Source of the DNA: Thermoplasmata archaeon
Lineage (GTDB): Archaea; Thermoplasmatota; Thermoplasmata; Lutacidiplasmatales; UBA184
Length of the DNA stretch: 34,252 bases
Direction of reading: 5' to 3'
NCBI GenBank assembly: GCA_030039715.1
Contig: JASHVA010000054.1
Coordinates: forward strand, 1 to 34,252
This document shows positions 25,723 through 34,252 of this stretch, piece by piece. Below the pieces are notes generated by a model. That model had not been told where the DNA came from. It made no database searches and worked only from the letters and a program-made list of their open reading frames with translations. The position numbers and the translations under genes were made by a program. The first letter of the stretch is position 1, and the number at the start of each line of letters is the position of its first letter.

Positions 25723-26865
25723 ATGACCACCTACGATGTGCTGGTCGCCGGCCTCGGAGGAGCGGGATCGTCCGCCGCCTTCCATCTGGCCCGAGAAGGA
25801 GAACGCGTCCTGGGCCTCGAGCGGTTCGCGCCAGTGCATGCCCATGGGTCGTCGCACGGGCGCAGCCGGATCTACCGGACCGCCTACTTCGAGGGTCCGG
25901 AGTACGTTCCGCTGCTCCTGCGAGCGCAGGAGCTCTGGCGAGAGCTCCAAACGTCGACGCCCGAGCCGATCGTGCGGCCGACGGGGGGACTCATGATCGG
26001 TCGGCCCGACACGCCGACGGTCGCGGGGGCGCTGCGCACCGCCGAGCAGTGCCGCCTGCCCCACGAGCTGCTCGACGCCGCCACGGTGGCGAGCCGTTTC
26101 CCCCAGTTCGACCTTCGGTCGGAGGAGTCGGCGCTCTTCGACCCGAACGCGGGGGTCCTCTATCCCGAGAACTGTCTCCGCGCGCAGTCGGCCGGGGCGG
26201 TCGAGGCGGGAGCGGAGCTCCACTACGGAGAGCCGCTCGTCTCGTGGACCGCCTCCGCGCGCGGGATCACCGTCCGCACGCGCACGGCGGAGTACCGGGC
26301 GCGTTCGCTCGTCCTCACGACGGGGGCCTGGACCCGGGGCGTCGTCCGCGACCTTCGCCTGCCGCTCGAGATCGAGCGGCAGTTCATGTTCTGGTTCCCC
26401 GCGAACGAACCCGAGCTCGTGAGCGCCGATCGGATGCCCGTGTTCCTGTGGGACGCGGGCGACGAGTTCCAGACGTACGGCGTTCCCGACGTGGGCGACG
26501 GCGTCAAGGTCGGCTCCTGGCGGGGGAAGTTCTCCCGGACCCCGGAGCGTGCGGACCGGGAGCTGCACCAGTCGGACGCCGCGCCCGTCCGGGCGTTCGC
26601 CGCCGAGCGCCTGCGCGGCGTGCGCGCCCGCGAACGGGAGGTCGTCTCGTGTCTCTACACGAACGCGCCGGACCGGCACTTCGTCCTCGGGCCCCACCCG
26701 AAGCACCCGAACGTCGTCGTCGTGAGCGCATGCTCCGGCCACGGATTCAAGTTCATGAGCGTGCTCGGCGAGGTCGTCGCGCGTCTGGCCACGGGCGAGG
26801 CCCCCGGCTTCGACCTCGGTCTCTTCGACCCCGGCCGGTTCGGGCGCCGTCCGCGGAGCGGGTAG
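25723..26865 (+). CDS. FAD-dependent oxidoreductase, monomeric sarcosine oxidase / N-methyltryptophan oxidase-like
   Basis: YDVLVAGLGGAGSSAAFHLAREGERVLGLER; HGSSHGRSRIYRTAYFEGPEYVPL; VSCLYTNAPDRHFVLGPHP...SACSGHGFKFMSVLGE (flavinylation-type Cys). Confidence 0.93.
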   Translation: MTTYDVLVAGLGGAGSSAAFHLAREGERVLGLERFAPVHAHGSSHGRSRIYRTAYFEGPEYVPLLLRAQELWRELQTSTPEPIVRPTGGLMIGRPDTPTVAGALRTAEQCRLPHELLDAATVASRFPQFDLRSEESALFDPNAGVLYPENCLRAQSAGAVEAGAELHYGEPLVSWTASARGITVRTRTAEYRARSLVLTTGAWTRGVVRDLRLPLEIERQFMFWFPANEPELVSADRMPVFLWDAGDEFQTYGVPDVGDGVKVGSWRGKFSRTPERADRELHQSDAAPVRAFAAERLRGVRAREREVVSCLYTNAPDRHFVLGPHPKHPNVVVVSACSGHGFKFMSVLGEVVARLATGEAPGFDLGLFDPGRFGRRPRSG

Positions 26866-26881
26866 GGCGCCGTCTCCCCGC

Positions 26882-28957
26882 TCAACCCATCCGGACGCGA
26901 CTGAAGTCGAAGCCGCACTTGTGGCAGAACGCCGCGTCGGGAGCGGCGGCGGAACCGCAGTTCGGACAGAAGCGGGCCGCGGACGTCGGGGACGCCGCGG
27001 CCGGCGCCGGCGAGACCGTCGGGGCGGGCGAGGGAGCAGGAGCCGGAGCCGGCGCCGGAGCGATGGGCCGAGGCGGAGGCACCGGCGCATACGCCGGAGG
27101 CGGAGAGTAGGCCGCGGGCGGCGGACCGAAGTACAGGCCGCATCGAGGACACTGCGGGGCCTGGACCGGCATCATCGTGCCGCACCGGGGGCAGGGGCGG
27201 TAACCCGGGGGTGGCGTCGCGGGTCCTGCGGCGGGCCGTGCGGGCGCGGGGGCGGCAGCGACGGGGGCGTAGGCCGGGGCGGCCGACGGAGTCGGGGACG
27301 CCGGTGCGGTCGGCCCGGGAGCGTATCCCGGGGGCGGACTCGAAGCGGAGTACGGGGCGTAGCCGGGCGGCGCGGCGCCCGCCGGGCCGTACGTCGGAGG
27401 CGTCGCGGGCCGACCCGATCGACGCCGAGCGACGACCGAGACCACGACGACGACCGCGACGAGGACCACGAGGGCGACCAGCAGGAGGAGGATCGGAATC
27501 CCGGCGATCGAACCCGAGAGCGGGTTCGAGGTCGAGCTCGGCGGCGCGCTCGCGGTCCCCCCCGAGCACGGGCTCGACGGGGTCACGTTGAGCTCGCCTC
27601 CCGCCTTGAGCGTGCAGTGCCCGAGATAGGTCGTGGTGCCGCCCTCGGAGACGTTGACGAAGTACTGGCCGGGGTAGAGCGTGACCGTGGCGCCCCCGCC
27701 CTCGAACGGCGTCGGGGTGCCGTTGACGAGGAGCGCGCCGGTGCCGCTTCCCCCGGTGAAGTTGAGCACTCCGACGTCGGCGGAGGAGTACAGCTGGCGC
27801 AGGGTCGCGTAGCTGTCCGAGCCGGCGAGGAGATGGGCGGAGAGGTTGCCCGAGACCGTGTTGTACTCGAGGACGTCCTCGACGTCCTCCGACCCTTCCG
27901 CGGTCTCCGCACCGAAGTCGAACGCGTTGAGCGGCGACTCGAAGTTGTTGCCGTTCCAGGCGAGCAGCTGGAGCTTCGTGTTCGACTCCGCGTCGTAGGT
28001 CTGGGACCCTCCGCCCGGCCCCCCGAAGATCAGCTCGAGATCGTAGGGGATGTTCAACGGGTTCGTCTCGGTACCGGTGACGACGAAGCCGTAGAACGTG
28101 CTGGGATTCGCGGCCCAGGGGAAGTCCACCACGTCGTAGGCGTACTCTCCGCCGCCGTCGGCGTAGACGAACGCCACGCCGGGCTGTCCGCCCGACGTCT
28201 CGAACGCGTCCATTTCGAGGGTCACCGTGCCTCCCTCCGACCAGGAAACGTCCTCCCCGCCGGGTTGGGTGTCGAGCGAGTCGTCGGCGTACCAGTCCCC
28301 GTGCGCCCCGGTGTTGACTGTGCCGTTGCCCGAGATCGTGCTGTTGTACATCTCGGCGCCGGACGCCGACTCGTTCCAGACGTTGTCGATGAACTCGGCG
28401 ATGTCGTCCGAGCTGCTGTTGTACAGCAACACGTCCTGCGTCCAGTAGACGTACTGGACGCCGCCGGCCACGAAGACCAGCATCGCGTTCAGCTGGAGCC
28501 CGAAGTACGGGGAGAGGTCTCCGAGCGAGGAGTTCTCGACCTCCACGTTCGAGTCGAGGGTGACGACGCCGCGCACGGCCGGGGTGAAGTACGTGTAGCC
28601 CGTGCCACCGGCCGAGGTCACGCCGTAGTCGGCGATCCCCATCGGCGCCGGCTCGGTCGAGTAGTAGTCGAGCGGGTTCACCTGCTCCGGGCTCTTCGTC
28701 GCCCGCGGCTGGGCCAGCGAGGAGTGGACCATGTGGTTCGACGGTCCGACGCGGCTTCCCAGCGCGGAGAGGGCCGGGGGCGCATGGTAGGCGCCCGTCG
28801 TCGCGGAAGGACCGGTCGACGCACGGCGAGTGCTATCGCCGAGCCCGGCGGAGACGACGAGCACGACCGCGAGCGCGAGGCACAGGGCGACCGACACGAG
28901 CGATCGGTGCCGAAGGCCCCGCAGCCCGCCGATGACGAACCACCCGAACGGACCCAA
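26882..28957 (-). CDS. Thermopsin-family (peptidase A5) ectoprotein, membrane anchored, with Pro-rich cytosolic linker and two zinc ribbons
   Basis: NPLDYYSTEPAPMGIADYGVTSAGG, FGLQLNAMLVFVAGGVQYVYWTQDVLLYNSSSDDIAEFIDNVWN; TM IAGIPILLLLVALVVLVAVVVVVSVVARRR; CPRCGTMMPVQAPQCPRCG and FCPNCGSAAAPDAAFCHKCG. Apparent TTG start. Confidence 0.87.
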   Translation of the reverse strand: MGPFGWFVIGGLRGLRHRSLVSVALCLALAVVLVVSAGLGDSTRRASTGPSATTGAYHAPPALSALGSRVGPSNHMVHSSLAQPRATKSPEQVNPLDYYSTEPAPMGIADYGVTSAGGTGYTYFTPAVRGVVTLDSNVEVENSSLGDLSPYFGLQLNAMLVFVAGGVQYVYWTQDVLLYNSSSDDIAEFIDNVWNESASGAEMYNSTISGNGTVNTGAHGDWYADDSLDTQPGGEDVSWSEGGTVTLEMDAFETSGGQPGVAFVYADGGGEYAYDVVDFPWAANPSTFYGFVVTGTETNPLNIPYDLELIFGGPGGGSQTYDAESNTKLQLLAWNGNNFESPLNAFDFGAETAEGSEDVEDVLEYNTVSGNLSAHLLAGSDSYATLRQLYSSADVGVLNFTGGSGTGALLVNGTPTPFEGGGATVTLYPGQYFVNVSEGGTTTYLGHCTLKAGGELNVTPSSPCSGGTASAPPSSTSNPLSGSIAGIPILLLLVALVVLVAVVVVVSVVARRRSGRPATPPTYGPAGAAPPGYAPYSASSPPPGYAPGPTAPASPTPSAAPAYAPVAAAPAPARPAAGPATPPPGYRPCPRCGTMMPVQAPQCPRCGLYFGPPPAAYSPPPAYAPVPPPRPIAPAPAPAPAPSPAPTVSPAPAAASPTSAARFCPNCGSAAAPDAAFCHKCGFDFSRVRMG

Positions 28958-29026
28958 GGCGAGCCATTAGATGAATTGGTCGTCGGTCGTTCGCGAGAGG
29001 AGGCTCCCTTCGCGGGGGTCGCGCGC

Positions 29027-29386
29027 TCAGCGGTTGGAGAGGGCGCCGGCGAAATCGGCCATCGTATCCAGGACCCGGACCCGGTCGGCGGACCTATCGA
29101 ACACAGCGACCAGGATCGACTGGGGACCGGCACTCAGGATCGCGGTCTGCGAGACGCCGCCTTCCGCCACGACCCGGTCGGGTGGCGGAAGGTCGAGCTC
29201 CCGGTTGGCCGTCACGGCCGCACCCATCACGGTCGCACACATGATCGCGAACGTCTCTGCATAGACTCCCTCGGGGAGGTCGGCGAACAACACCACCCCG
29301 TCGCGCGAGAGGAGCGCGGTCGCGATCGCGCCGGTTCGGCTCTTCAGGTCCTTCACCATGGCGGCCCCGTTCGCAGTAGCCCACAT
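29027..29386 (-). CDS. Roadblock/LC7-domain protein
   Basis: MVKDLKSRTGAIATALLSRDGVVLFADLPEGVYAETFAIMCATVMGAAVTANRELDLPPPDRVVAEGG..ILSAGPQSILVAVFD. Confidence 0.82.
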   Translation of the reverse strand: MWATANGAAMVKDLKSRTGAIATALLSRDGVVLFADLPEGVYAETFAIMCATVMGAAVTANRELDLPPPDRVVAEGGVSQTAILSAGPQSILVAVFDRSADRVRVLDTMADFAGALSNR

Positions 29387-29394
29387 TTTCTTCC

Positions 29395-30168
29395 TCACGG
29401 CGGCCGCGGGACGAATCCCACATGGGGGGCTCCGGCGCGCGTATCCTCCGTGACCACGAAACTCGGGAAGCCCGGGCGAACGCCCCGGACGATGACACCG
29501 ATGTCCTCCCGACGCACCGCGAACTCCATATCCACCATGCGCCGGATGCCAGGTGCGCACCCGACTCCGGGAGCGAGGATGCCGAGCCCGAGGTGCCCGA
29601 GCGTCCGCACGCGCTTGATCCCGTGGTAGTACAGTTTGAGCGCCTTCTCCGAACCGAGGAGGGTGTCGAACACCTCGAACGCGAAGTACTCGATGATCGG
29701 TTTCTTGCGCTGCCCCTTCGCCTCCCGTTCCGCGGCGACGACCTTCTTCAGCGCGAGCGTCTGCTTGATCGGGTCACCGTCCTCGTTGGCGAGATTGACC
29801 ACGTAGGCGGGCCCCCGGTCCTCGCCCACATAGTCGATCACCCGCACGCGCGTGTCGAATCGCCGGCGGGTCGCGAACCGGGTCAGCCGGGAGCGGAACA
29901 GGTGCGGCGAGTCCCGCGACGGGAGGACCGCGACGATCCCTCGCGACTGGTAGAGGAAGTTGAGGCAGGTCGGGGTCGTGAGGAGGTCGAGGTCCTCGAG
30001 TCCGACGGACTCGTCGATACTGAATACCGCCATGGTCCCGCGGGGGAATCCACCGCCCAAGATCCGGTCGAAATCCGGGATGCCGCTCGAGAAGCGGCCC
30101 TCCGGGTCCTCGATCGCGTCCCAACCCGCTTCGGTCTCCCTCGTCTCGTCGCGCGCCGGCATCGACAC
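29395..30168 (-). CDS. KaiC/RecA-like protein without a recognisable Walker A motif
   Basis: GRFSSGIPDFDRILGGGFPRGTMAVFSIDESVGLEDLDLLTTPTCLNFLYQSRGIVAVLPSRDSP; N-terminal KaiC signature followed by SIDESVGLED instead of GxxGxGKT. Confidence 0.72.
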   Translation of the reverse strand: MSMPARDETRETEAGWDAIEDPEGRFSSGIPDFDRILGGGFPRGTMAVFSIDESVGLEDLDLLTTPTCLNFLYQSRGIVAVLPSRDSPHLFRSRLTRFATRRRFDTRVRVIDYVGEDRGPAYVVNLANEDGDPIKQTLALKKVVAAEREAKGQRKKPIIEYFAFEVFDTLLGSEKALKLYYHGIKRVRTLGHLGLGILAPGVGCAPGIRRMVDMEFAVRREDIGVIVRGVRPGFPSFVVTEDTRAGAPHVGFVPRPP

Positions 30169-30380
30169 GGAATGGCGGCCGGGGGTTCATAGAACCGTGG
30201 GCCCGGAATCGCGGATTTTCTGACGGTGAAGTGACCGTGTTTCCCGGTGGGCGAAAAGTAGGAATCGGTGGTCTCGCCGCGGGATCCGGAAGTCCGGACG
30301 CGAAATCCGGTAACCGGAACGACGGGTCGGCCGACAGAATTCTGTCCGCACCCGCGGCTTCCGGAGGCGGGTTCGGGAGC

Positions 30381-30971
30381 CTACGTCCGTCGCCCTCCGA
30401 GCTCCGGGTACCGAAAGCAGTCCCGCGTGTGGTCGTTCACCATCCCGACCGCCTGCATGTGCGCGTAGACGATCGTCGAGCCGACGAAGGAGAATCCGCG
30501 CCCTCGCAGGTCGGCGCTGAACTCGTCCGATTCCGGCGAGGTCGCCGGCACCTGGCGCCACGATCGCCACCGATTCTGTCGGGGCTCTCCCCCGACGAAC
30601 TGCCAACAGTAGTCGTCGAAGCCGCCGAACTCTCGCTGGACCGCGAGGAACGCCTTCGCGTTGTTCACGGCGGAGGCGATCTTCGCACGGTTGCGGATGA
30701 TGCCGGGGTCGCGGGCGAGCGCCCGCTGCTTCGCCGCAGTGTACCGGGCGACCTTTTCGGGCACGAAGTGGTCGAAGGCGCGCGCGTAGCCCGCCCGCCG
30801 GTGGAGGATCGTGGACCAGCTGAGGCCGGCCTGCGCGCCCTCGAGCATCAGGAACTCGAAGTGGAGACGGTCGTCGTGGACCGGGTTCCCCCACTCCCGA
30901 TCGTGGTACTCCCGCATCAGCGGGTCGTCCAACGAGGCCCAGGCGCAGCGCCGCCGCCGGTCACCGGCCAC
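30381..30971 (-). CDS. tag: DNA-3-methyladenine glycosylase I
   Basis: RRCAWASLDDPLMREYHDREWGNPVHDDRLHFEFLMLEGAQAGLSWSTIL...FSFVGSTIVYAHMQAVGMVNDHTRDCFRY; GTG at 30971 gives the expected length. Confidence 0.93.
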   Translation of the reverse strand: MAGDRRRRCAWASLDDPLMREYHDREWGNPVHDDRLHFEFLMLEGAQAGLSWSTILHRRAGYARAFDHFVPEKVARYTAAKQRALARDPGIIRNRAKIASAVNNAKAFLAVQREFGGFDDYCWQFVGGEPRQNRWRSWRQVPATSPESDEFSADLRGRGFSFVGSTIVYAHMQAVGMVNDHTRDCFRYPELGGRRT

Positions 30972-31038
30972 GGGAGCAGAGAGCTCGAACCGCCGATAAC
31001 TCCGGTGGCCGCCCTCGCGCCCGGTGCCGCGGGCGAGG

Positions 31039-31620
31039 TCACGAGGGGAGCGGTGCGGGGGCGTCCTTCGGTCGGTCAAGGAACGCTCGCCGGACACCGA
31101 GCCCGCGGCCGACGAGCAAGCCGATGCTGACCCCGTAGACGAGGTCGAAGGCGATCAGGATCACGAGGGAGCCGACCGAGAGCGAGGTCGGGATCGCGAA
31201 CGACGCGAAGGCAGCGAGTCCGAACATCCAGATCTCGACCGCCACCCGGACCACAAAGAGGACGAGGGTGAGGACCGGAATGATGAGCGGCAGTCGATAG
31301 TAGACCGCCCCGCCCGCCCGCGTCTCGAACTTAACCCGGCGGCGGACGATCGGCTCGGCGACGAGCGCCGCTCCGACCACGATCGCCGCGTACGGCGCGA
31401 GGAGGGCGAGCCCGATCGGACCCCACGTGCCCCAGGCAACGTAGATCGTTGTCGCGGCGAAGAAGGCAAAGAGGAACATCGAGAAACCGCCGTACGCGAA
31501 GATCCGCGTCGGTCCGTACTGCGCGCCCTGCGCGAGCGCCACCGTCCGCCGGACCATGATGAGGACGATGATCGCGAGGACGACGAGGGCCGAGGTGTCG
31601 GCTTGGGAGAGCGAGGCCAC
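31039..31620 (-). CDS. Polytopic membrane protein, unknown (CcdC/DUF1453-like?)
   Basis: ALVVLAIIVLIMVRRTVALAQGAQYGPTRIFAYGGFSMFLFAFFAATTIYVAWG..., several TM helices; GTG start. Confidence 0.7.
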   Translation of the reverse strand: MASLSQADTSALVVLAIIVLIMVRRTVALAQGAQYGPTRIFAYGGFSMFLFAFFAATTIYVAWGTWGPIGLALLAPYAAIVVGAALVAEPIVRRRVKFETRAGGAVYYRLPLIIPVLTLVLFVVRVAVEIWMFGLAAFASFAIPTSLSVGSLVILIAFDLVYGVSIGLLVGRGLGVRRAFLDRPKDAPAPLPS

Positions 31621-31781
31621 GAGCCCCGGTGTCCGTGACCCGCCTATACCTTCTACGGTGTCTCGCTCGGCGCCAGCTACTGTTCCCGGGCGAGGCTAGT
31701 GACCTCGCGTAACGGCGCGATTAACCCCTGTCGGGCCGTGGACGGGACGAGAGGGCCACGGCCCGCGGCCCCAGGAAAGAA

Positions 31782-32555
31782 ATGACGACCACCACGGTGC
31801 GGACTTCGTCCGGTCAGGTATCGGTGACGACGAGCGAGGCGGGCGGCGGTCGACCGTTTCTCGTCCTGCATGGGGGCGCGGGTCCGGCTTCGGTCGGCGC
31901 ATTTTCCGAGCAGCTGGCGAAGGGGGGCGATGCCCGCGTCATCGTTCCGGTGCATCCGGGATTCGCCGGAACGCCGAGGCCCGAGGGTCTCACGACGGTC
32001 CGCGGTCTCGCGGAGGTCTACGCCCGCCTGGCCGACGCGCTGCGGCTCGAGGACGTCACGGTCGTGGGGAATTCGATCGGAGGCTGGGTGGCGGCCGAGC
32101 TCGCGCTCCTCCAGAATCCTCGGATCGCCCGGAGCGTCCTCGTCGACGCGGGGGGCCTTGTGGTGCCGGGCGTCCCCGTGCTCGACGCGCTGAACCTGCC
32201 GCTGGCAGAGCTCATGGAGCGAAGCTATCGGCATCCCGAGCGGTTCCGGATCGATCCCACGAAGCTCTCCGAGTCCCAGCGAGCGGCCATCGCATCGAAC
32301 CGGGCGACCATGAAGATCTACCAGGGAGCTGAGTTGGCCGACCCGACGTTGCTCGGGCGTCTCCCCGCGATCCGGACCCCGACGCTCGTGGTCTGGGGCG
32401 GCGCCGACCGCATCTTTCCCCGCGAGCACGGGGAGGCCTACGCACGGGCGATCCGGGGGGCCCGCCTCGTCGTGATCGAGGAAGCGGGTCACTTGCCGCC
32501 GCTCGAGACGCCCGAGCTTCTGGTGCCGCTCGTCCGAACGTTCTCCGGGTCGTAG
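31782..32555 (+). CDS. Alpha/beta hydrolase
   Basis: FLVLHGGAGPASVGAF, VTVVGNSIGGWVAAELALL, TLVVWGGADRIFP, EEAGHLPPLETPE. Confidence 0.9.
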   Translation: MTTTTVRTSSGQVSVTTSEAGGGRPFLVLHGGAGPASVGAFSEQLAKGGDARVIVPVHPGFAGTPRPEGLTTVRGLAEVYARLADALRLEDVTVVGNSIGGWVAAELALLQNPRIARSVLVDAGGLVVPGVPVLDALNLPLAELMERSYRHPERFRIDPTKLSESQRAAIASNRATMKIYQGAELADPTLLGRLPAIRTPTLVVWGGADRIFPREHGEAYARAIRGARLVVIEEAGHLPPLETPELLVPLVRTFSGS

Positions 32556-32586
32556 CGTCCCGCCCACGTGCGGCGCAGTGCCGGTC

Positions 32587-33882
32587 TTACGAACTCGAGG
32601 AGGGAGCGGAGGGGCGCTCTCCGAACGCGCGAAAGTCCCGCAGGCTGAGCAGCACCACGCCCGTCACGAAGATCCCGAGGGCCGCGACCGCGAAGGTGAT
32701 CCCCACGCCGTAACGCGCGATGAGTAAGCCACCCACGACCAATCCGGCCGGGATCGCGACGAAGGACCCGAAATCCCCGATCGACATCACGCGGCCAAGG
32801 ACGCGGCTCGGTACGGTCGCTTGCATCACCGAGTAGTAGATGGTGTTCCCGAAGCCGATCATGAGGCCGGAACCGAGCGCCGCGACGACCGACAGGCCAA
32901 GGTTGGACGAGACGGCGAGGAGCCCGTAAAGGGCTGCCTCGGCGACCACCGAGCTCCCCATCCAGAGGCCGGCGCGCCGCCGCGTCGAGAGTCGGCCCAC
33001 GATCAAGCCCCCCGCGGCGGTGCCGAGCGCGACCGCGCCCACTAGGTAGCCGAAGGCCGCCGCACTCCCCCCGAAGCGGGTCGTCGCGTAGACGACCAGG
33101 AATGGGCCGATGAACGCAGAGAGGAAGTTCGAGGGCAGGTAGCCGAACGAGACCTCCGACAGCGTGCGATCGCCGAGTACGTACCGCATCCCTTCGGAGA
33201 AGTCGTCCCGGAACGACGTCCGCTCACGGGCGGCTTCGCGCGGGAGGCTACCCAACGCGCCCGCGATCTGGAGGATAAAGATCGCCGAAAGCGCATAGGT
33301 CACCGCGTTGATCCCGAGGCCCCACACCGCTCCGAACAACGCGACGACGATGCCTCCGGCTGCGGAGCCGATGCTACGGGCGGCCCCGCCGCTCGAGTAG
33401 AGGAGGCCGTTCGCGTCCTCGAGCGACGTCGGGTCCACAAGCCGGGGGAGGATCGCCTGGCTGGCCGGTGTGAAAAGCGCAGAGAAGCTCTCCACGACCA
33501 CCATGACTCCGAGGACCAGCACGAGGGAGAACCCGAGGAGGTAGAGCGCCACCGCAAGGACGGCCATTCCCGCCATCCGGGTGAGGTCGGCGGTGACCAT
33601 CAGGGAACGACGGTTGTACCGGTCCGCGATCACGCCCGCGGCGAGACCGAGCACGATGCCCGGACCGATCTCGACGAGGCCCACATACGCGACATCGAGG
33701 GAGCTTTGCGTGTAGTGGTAGACGATCCAGCTGACGGCCACGATCGAGATTGCCGCCCCAAAGGTGGACGCCGCGCTCGACGAGAACAGGTGCCGGAATC
33801 CGGGGTACAGAAGCGAGTGGCCGATCCCATGCGGGGGCACGGGCGGCGGCGACGCGGGCGGTGTCGGAGTCGAACCGGGCAT
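32587..33882 (-). CDS. MFS transporter (12-TM, MFS_3/EntS-like)
   Basis: GFRHLFSSSAASTFGAAISIVAVSWIVYHYTQSSLDVAYVGLVEIGPGIVLGLAAGVIADRYNRRSLMVTADLTRMAGMAVLAVAL. Confidence 0.9.
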   Translation of the reverse strand: MPGSTPTPPASPPPVPPHGIGHSLLYPGFRHLFSSSAASTFGAAISIVAVSWIVYHYTQSSLDVAYVGLVEIGPGIVLGLAAGVIADRYNRRSLMVTADLTRMAGMAVLAVALYLLGFSLVLVLGVMVVVESFSALFTPASQAILPRLVDPTSLEDANGLLYSSGGAARSIGSAAGGIVVALFGAVWGLGINAVTYALSAIFILQIAGALGSLPREAARERTSFRDDFSEGMRYVLGDRTLSEVSFGYLPSNFLSAFIGPFLVVYATTRFGGSAAAFGYLVGAVALGTAAGGLIVGRLSTRRRAGLWMGSSVVAEAALYGLLAVSSNLGLSVVAALGSGLMIGFGNTIYYSVMQATVPSRVLGRVMSIGDFGSFVAIPAGLVVGGLLIARYGVGITFAVAALGIFVTGVVLLSLRDFRAFGERPSAPSSSS

Positions 33883-34046
33883 GGTCGGGTGGAGAGAGAC
33901 CCGAGCGCCGGCGAGTTATAGGCCCCGTCCTCGAGGGCGGACGACCGGCGGAGCCGCGGCGCCCCGGAACGAGCGTCCGGTCGGAAGCGTCCCGGGTTCT
34001 TGGTGCCCGCACCGCTTATCGGAAGAGCCGGCTACGACTCGGCCGG

Positions 34047-34252
34047 ATGGCGACCCCTTCCCGGACCTCCGCGCTTCCGTCGCTGATGGGCAGCACGGTT
34101 CGGAGGTCGTTCTCGGTCGGCAAGGTAAATCTGGTCATCGCCACCGCCGTGAGCCTCTTCTGGGGTTCGCTCCTGAGTCTGGCTTCGGGGACGACGTTCA
34201 CCACCACGGTGCCGCTCCTGATCCCGCTGCTCGGAACGATCGGGGCGGTCGG
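34047..34252 (+). CDS. N-terminal fragment of a membrane protein, runs off window
   Basis: ATG 34047, MATPSRTSALPSLMGSTVRRSFSVGKVNLVIATAVSLFWGSLLSLASGTTFTTTVPLLIPLLGTIGAVG, frame open to the end; 'gcttatc' ~30 nt upstream. Confidence 0.55.
   Translation, partial: MATPSRTSALPSLMGSTVRRSFSVGKVNLVIATAVSLFWGSLLSLASGTTFTTTVPLLIPLLGTIGAV

Noticed and set aside
26921-29629. 902-aa plus-strand ORF
   Set aside because: Antisense to the thermopsin and Roadblock genes.
15521-32555. Four alpha/beta hydrolase genes as a tandem expansion
   Set aside because: They are scattered, on both strands and differ in nucleophile motifs (GSSYGG, GHSGGG, GFSDGG, GNSIGG); no sign of recent duplication by eye.
1-34252. 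CRISPR array, IS element or prophage
   Set aside because: No regularly spaced repeats, transposase, integrase or structural phage genes were recognised on either strand.

Overview
The window is a gene-dense, very GC-rich stretch of an archaeal chromosome. Short AT-rich TATA-like boxes sit about 20-30 nt before many starts, and the gene content includes Rpo7, Spt4, a DUF359 dephospho-CoA kinase, type II GAPDH and thermopsin. I infer a high-GC Thermoplasmatota-like lineage, but this is not proven. It opens with an archaeal core block: gap (truncated), a ferredoxin with no canonical start codon, rpo7, spt4 and DPCK. The rest is mostly accessory. It includes an Hsp20, several zinc-ribbon proteins, two MFS transporters, a double-HTH Lrp-like regulator, a cNMP-binding protein and a class III cyclase-TPR protein. 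It also has a DUF885 peptidase, a nucleotidyltransferase plus unknown partner operon, a metallophosphoesterase, an SRPBCC protein and four alpha/beta hydrolases. A B-type-like heme-copper oxidase subunit I-II fusion has every CuA ligand replaced. Other genes encode an HpaI-type aldolase, GrpB/UPF0157, a sarcosine oxidase-like flavoenzyme, a membrane-anchored thermopsin with cytosolic zinc ribbons, a P-loop-less KaiC/RecA-like protein with a Roadblock/LC7 partner, and Tag. No rRNA, convincing tRNA, CRISPR array or IS element was seen. The best leads are the CuA-less oxidase fusion, the NTase/partner operon, the P-loop-less KaiC-like/Roadblock pair, the thermopsin-zinc-ribbon fusion, the FYVE-like zinc-finger membrane protein, and a possible archaeal cAMP circuit. 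All family calls come from reading motifs by eye; no database search was run.
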